From: Ophiodon elongatus
Taxonomy: Eukaryota > Chordata > Actinopteri > Perciformes > Hexagrammidae
Assembly: GCA_016806645.1 (NCBI GenBank)
Contig: JACSYO010002174.1
Span: 786,501-850,500 of the forward strand
Direction: 5' to 3'
Length of the DNA: 64,000 bases
The notes under the pieces are model-generated. The model was not told the origin of the DNA, ran no database searches, and saw only the letters and a program-made list of their open reading frames with translations. Positions 61,150 through 64,000 of this stretch are shown one piece after another. The stretch's first letter is position 1. Each line of letters opens with the position of its first letter. A program made the position numbers and the translations under genes.

Positions 61150-64000
61150 CCTGATAGCCATGTCATACACACACACACTTCATTACAAAGGAAATCATTT
61201 GCCGCTATAATGCTCTGAATATGAGAACCTTTTACATCATTAGTGGGCAAGTTAATTGAAGGAGTCTCTTCCCAAATACATTTTTCAGTTCGTTGGTATC
61301 CTTTTTTAAAACACCATTTCCCCCATTTACAAATGTGGAAGATAATAAGTCATAGGCGTACTTATGTTCTTGCTTTGAATGGACTTACTGCTGTATTCCA
61401 GTCAGCCTCCTCTGCTTAATTATGTTATGAATTATTTTTAGATATTTTTTAATTACATTGACTATTGAATTAGTTTCTTGTCAGAGATTTCTTCATCATC
61501 AAGATCTCAAGGTGGGCTGCTTCACTCGTTGTGTTTACTGTAACATTTATGTGAAAACTGTAGACCGCACAGGACTGAAATATAAACACGGGTAACAACA
61601 AATTACTTTTGCATCAAGCAGGTTTTTTAATGGAGCTATTTTAAAATTTAAAAATGATGGTCCGATTCCAAAATCCTCTTGTTGTGACACCCGTCTTTTA
61701 TGCCTGGGTGGTGCGGTGACACAGTAAAGGTCATGTAATACAATCTCACCTTTTTTTCCCTTTTGAACTTTGATTTCATTTTGTGAACAGCTCCATTATG
61801 CAGTAATTATTTATCACAGATGTAATTACAGTCCACCATCTATCTCGAATAATGGCCTTTGAAAAAAAAGTTTAAGGACATCAACTCCAGACAATTAAGA
61901 AGCAGCTTTTTCTTTGATTTTACAATGAGTTTCATTGATCAAAGCACAATATGAAATATATAAGTGACTAAATAAAAAAACTCAAATGATCAGCTTCCTT
62001 GCCAATTAAACCCATTTAATATTACTTTTATTGGTCTAATTCTGTGCTGTTATATAGGGCTGTAGACTGCATCTTAAAATAAACCTTTATGAAGGAATTG
62101 TTACAACTCGTGACTTTCTTCCTGCTAACAAGTTTCTAACTTGATGCACCTTCTCACTGCACACATGGTGTCTCTTGTGTGAAGTTACACTTTCATTAAA
62201 CTGCAGCAGCTTTACTAAATAAGGTGTTTGTTGTATGCCATCTTGTGTGTATAAAGGTAAAATCTAACCCCCCAAAAAATGCAAAAGAATCACAATATAC
62301 AGGAGCACACAAAACCAGAAGATATTTTACATGCAATTATGTTATGTGTAGAGGGAAAATATAATAAGACAAACAATAGATACACATTCAATCAGTGTAA
62401 TGTGAAATGCAGTGGTATTTCTTTGTAAGGTAAATCAGATTATTGTATTTAATTAACATATTTGCTCATACATGACTGTAAAAAAAAAGAAAAGTGAACA
62501 TTAGCTTGAATCTATAATGTAATTTCTATCCTATTACATTTGATTGGAGGGAAAACAAATCTGGTTTCTCCACACTGAATGCTTTATGAGCAGAGCTGAA
62601 CAGCCCGTGGATGCAAACAACAGCCAAGCCTGTCGGTCTGTGCTGGTGTGTGATATGGCGATACTGTCAGAAAACAGTCCATCAAAACTGGTCCTCCCTG
62701 GTGTATTTTCATACCATGCGGATTGGGAAGGTTTTCTTTTATGCAGGTGTTGAATAGGCCGGGGCTTGCGCAGGTATTTGTCTACTCTCTGGCAGGGCCA
62801 AGGGATTAGAGAGGCAAGCACTGTGTTGCCATGGTTTCCAGTTCAGCTCTGCCTGCCTCCAACACCAAGGATAGTTGTTCTTTGTTGGCCTTCAGTATCA
62901 CACCAATCGTAAGTGGGAGAGCTGAAGATGAATAAAAAGATCCTTATACAATAGAAAGACAGGTTGTTAGTCATTATATACAGTATATTTGGTCCTTATG
63001 ACGGTCTGTACTCTTATATATTTTATTACATAAAACCCAATGTGTGACCAGAACATTTGGGATATTTCTTTATAAGATGCCATCTGTCCTTTTCACTGAG
63101 AACTAATGTAATAATACCACCAGAAGCACCGTTTGCTGAGCAAGGTCTCTCTTATCTTCATATTATTGTGAAAGTTAAACCTTCAGTTTTTAGCAGTATG
63201 TAAGACTTAAGAATTTGAGGAACACTTTTGTCATTCTGACAAAAAGGAGCCAGGCATCACTTCATCAACTCTACGATTGAGAGATAACCCGATCTGACAA
63301 CATGCTGAGCTACAGTCACACTCCTTCAAACTATTGTCACTTTTGATTAAACCATGTCATCAAATTGTCTGGGAATAAGAATTATAATTAGTTGCAGGAC
63401 TGGTGGATTTTGCATTGTTGAGATTAACATTTTTTGCCCTTGGTTTTGGTACTCTCTTGACATGGTTCTAAAAACATCACCTTTTTTGTTGCAATTTGTA
63501 TGTAATTTCACCAAAATGAGCTCCAAGATTGCACTGATCTGCAGAAGAACAACCTCAGTTGCGTCATGCCGCACCTGCAATCAGATTTTTGTGAAGCCCT
63601 CATATTACTAAATGAGAATGCAAAAAAATAGACTTGCGCTAACGTGTAGTCTTGACGAAGAAACGTTAGGTTTCTCCGCCCATCTGCATAGTTAGAAAAA
63701 GCGAATGTGTTAACACTATTGCTGGATTGTGGCAGTAATGCTCAAAGAGTACAATTCAAACAGGGAACTAGAGATTAAAAATGCCATACCATGTAATGCC
63801 TGGTGTTTGCTGTTAAATTTGGAAGATTAGCCACGGATCATCAGTGTAACAAGATAGCATCGGTTACATGTAGAAATGCGTGAGGATGATTATCATGAAC
63901 TTCAAGGGGCCTGGTTTTGATGAACCACTGGTGCGTAGTGAAGTCAACAGCACAAAGCACACAGTGAGCAGTGAGTGTCTTTGTTAGTTTTTATACCTGT
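61150..64000. other. Non-coding stretch to the window end
   Basis: AT-rich DNA with short open frames (62534-62821, 63347-63611) that lack motifs. No repeat family was clear. Confidence 0.4.

Noticed and set aside
60905..63690. Shared 16-mer CCCATCTGCATAGTTA near 60.91 and 63.68 kb
   Set aside because: In 64 kb about one such chance match is expected, and the flanking bases diverge at once.

Overview
The window is vertebrate nuclear DNA, almost certainly from a ray-finned (teleost) fish. Coding sequence is sparse and split into small exons with GT/AG junctions. CA and TA microsatellites are present. The interspersed repeats are of kinds I recognise from teleost genomes: a TTAA-flanked MITE, an AGTGGTGGAA-type element, a 'TTTCCAGTCTTTATGCTAAGCTAA' palindromic family, L2-like 3' tails and a Ngaro/DIRS-type element. 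I ran no database search, so family names rest on recognition alone.

Region 1 (about 0.9-7.8 kb) holds the only complete protein gene I can support: KDM8 (JMJD5) on the minus strand. Seven coding exons between 1448 and 6215 join in phase to give 407 residues with an intact JmjC iron/2-oxoglutarate site. A probable non-coding first exon and a CCAAT/ETS promoter lie at about 7.59-7.75 kb.

Region 2 (about 7.8-45 kb) has no recognisable gene. It holds an almost perfect 33-bp palindrome (9.64 kb), a TIR element at 10.26-10.69 kb, a larger TIR element at 10.78-11.74 kb with a CTCF-like motif near its right end, an L2-like tail (22.8 kb), a TTAA MITE (25.25-25.45 kb), a minisatellite with 21/42-bp periodicity (26.6-27.2 kb), several palindromic dispersed repeats, and a truncated LINE nested in another repeat (39.45-40.36 kb) with an exact 11-bp target-site duplication.

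Region 3 (about 45.5-48.3 kb) holds a decayed tyrosine-recombinase retrotransposon of DIRS/Ngaro type. Remnants of reverse transcriptase, RNase H and tyrosine recombinase occur in order, broken by frameshifts, stops and an apparent internal deletion.

Region 4 (48.3-64 kb) is again without a recognised gene: more repeat fragments, two CTCF-like motifs (48.66 and 53.09 kb), a TATA-containing promoter-like segment (53.5 kb), and one unrecognised candidate exon at 60.50-60.71 kb with TATA and CRE motifs upstream of it.

I recall that in human the 5' side of KDM8 faces a long gene-poor interval towards HS3ST4. A desert upstream of KDM8 here fits that arrangement, but synteny is an inference. I found no convincing new protein system; the better leads are the nested insertions, the TE-associated CTCF-like motif, the KDM8 overlapping uORF and the unassigned 60.5-kb exon.
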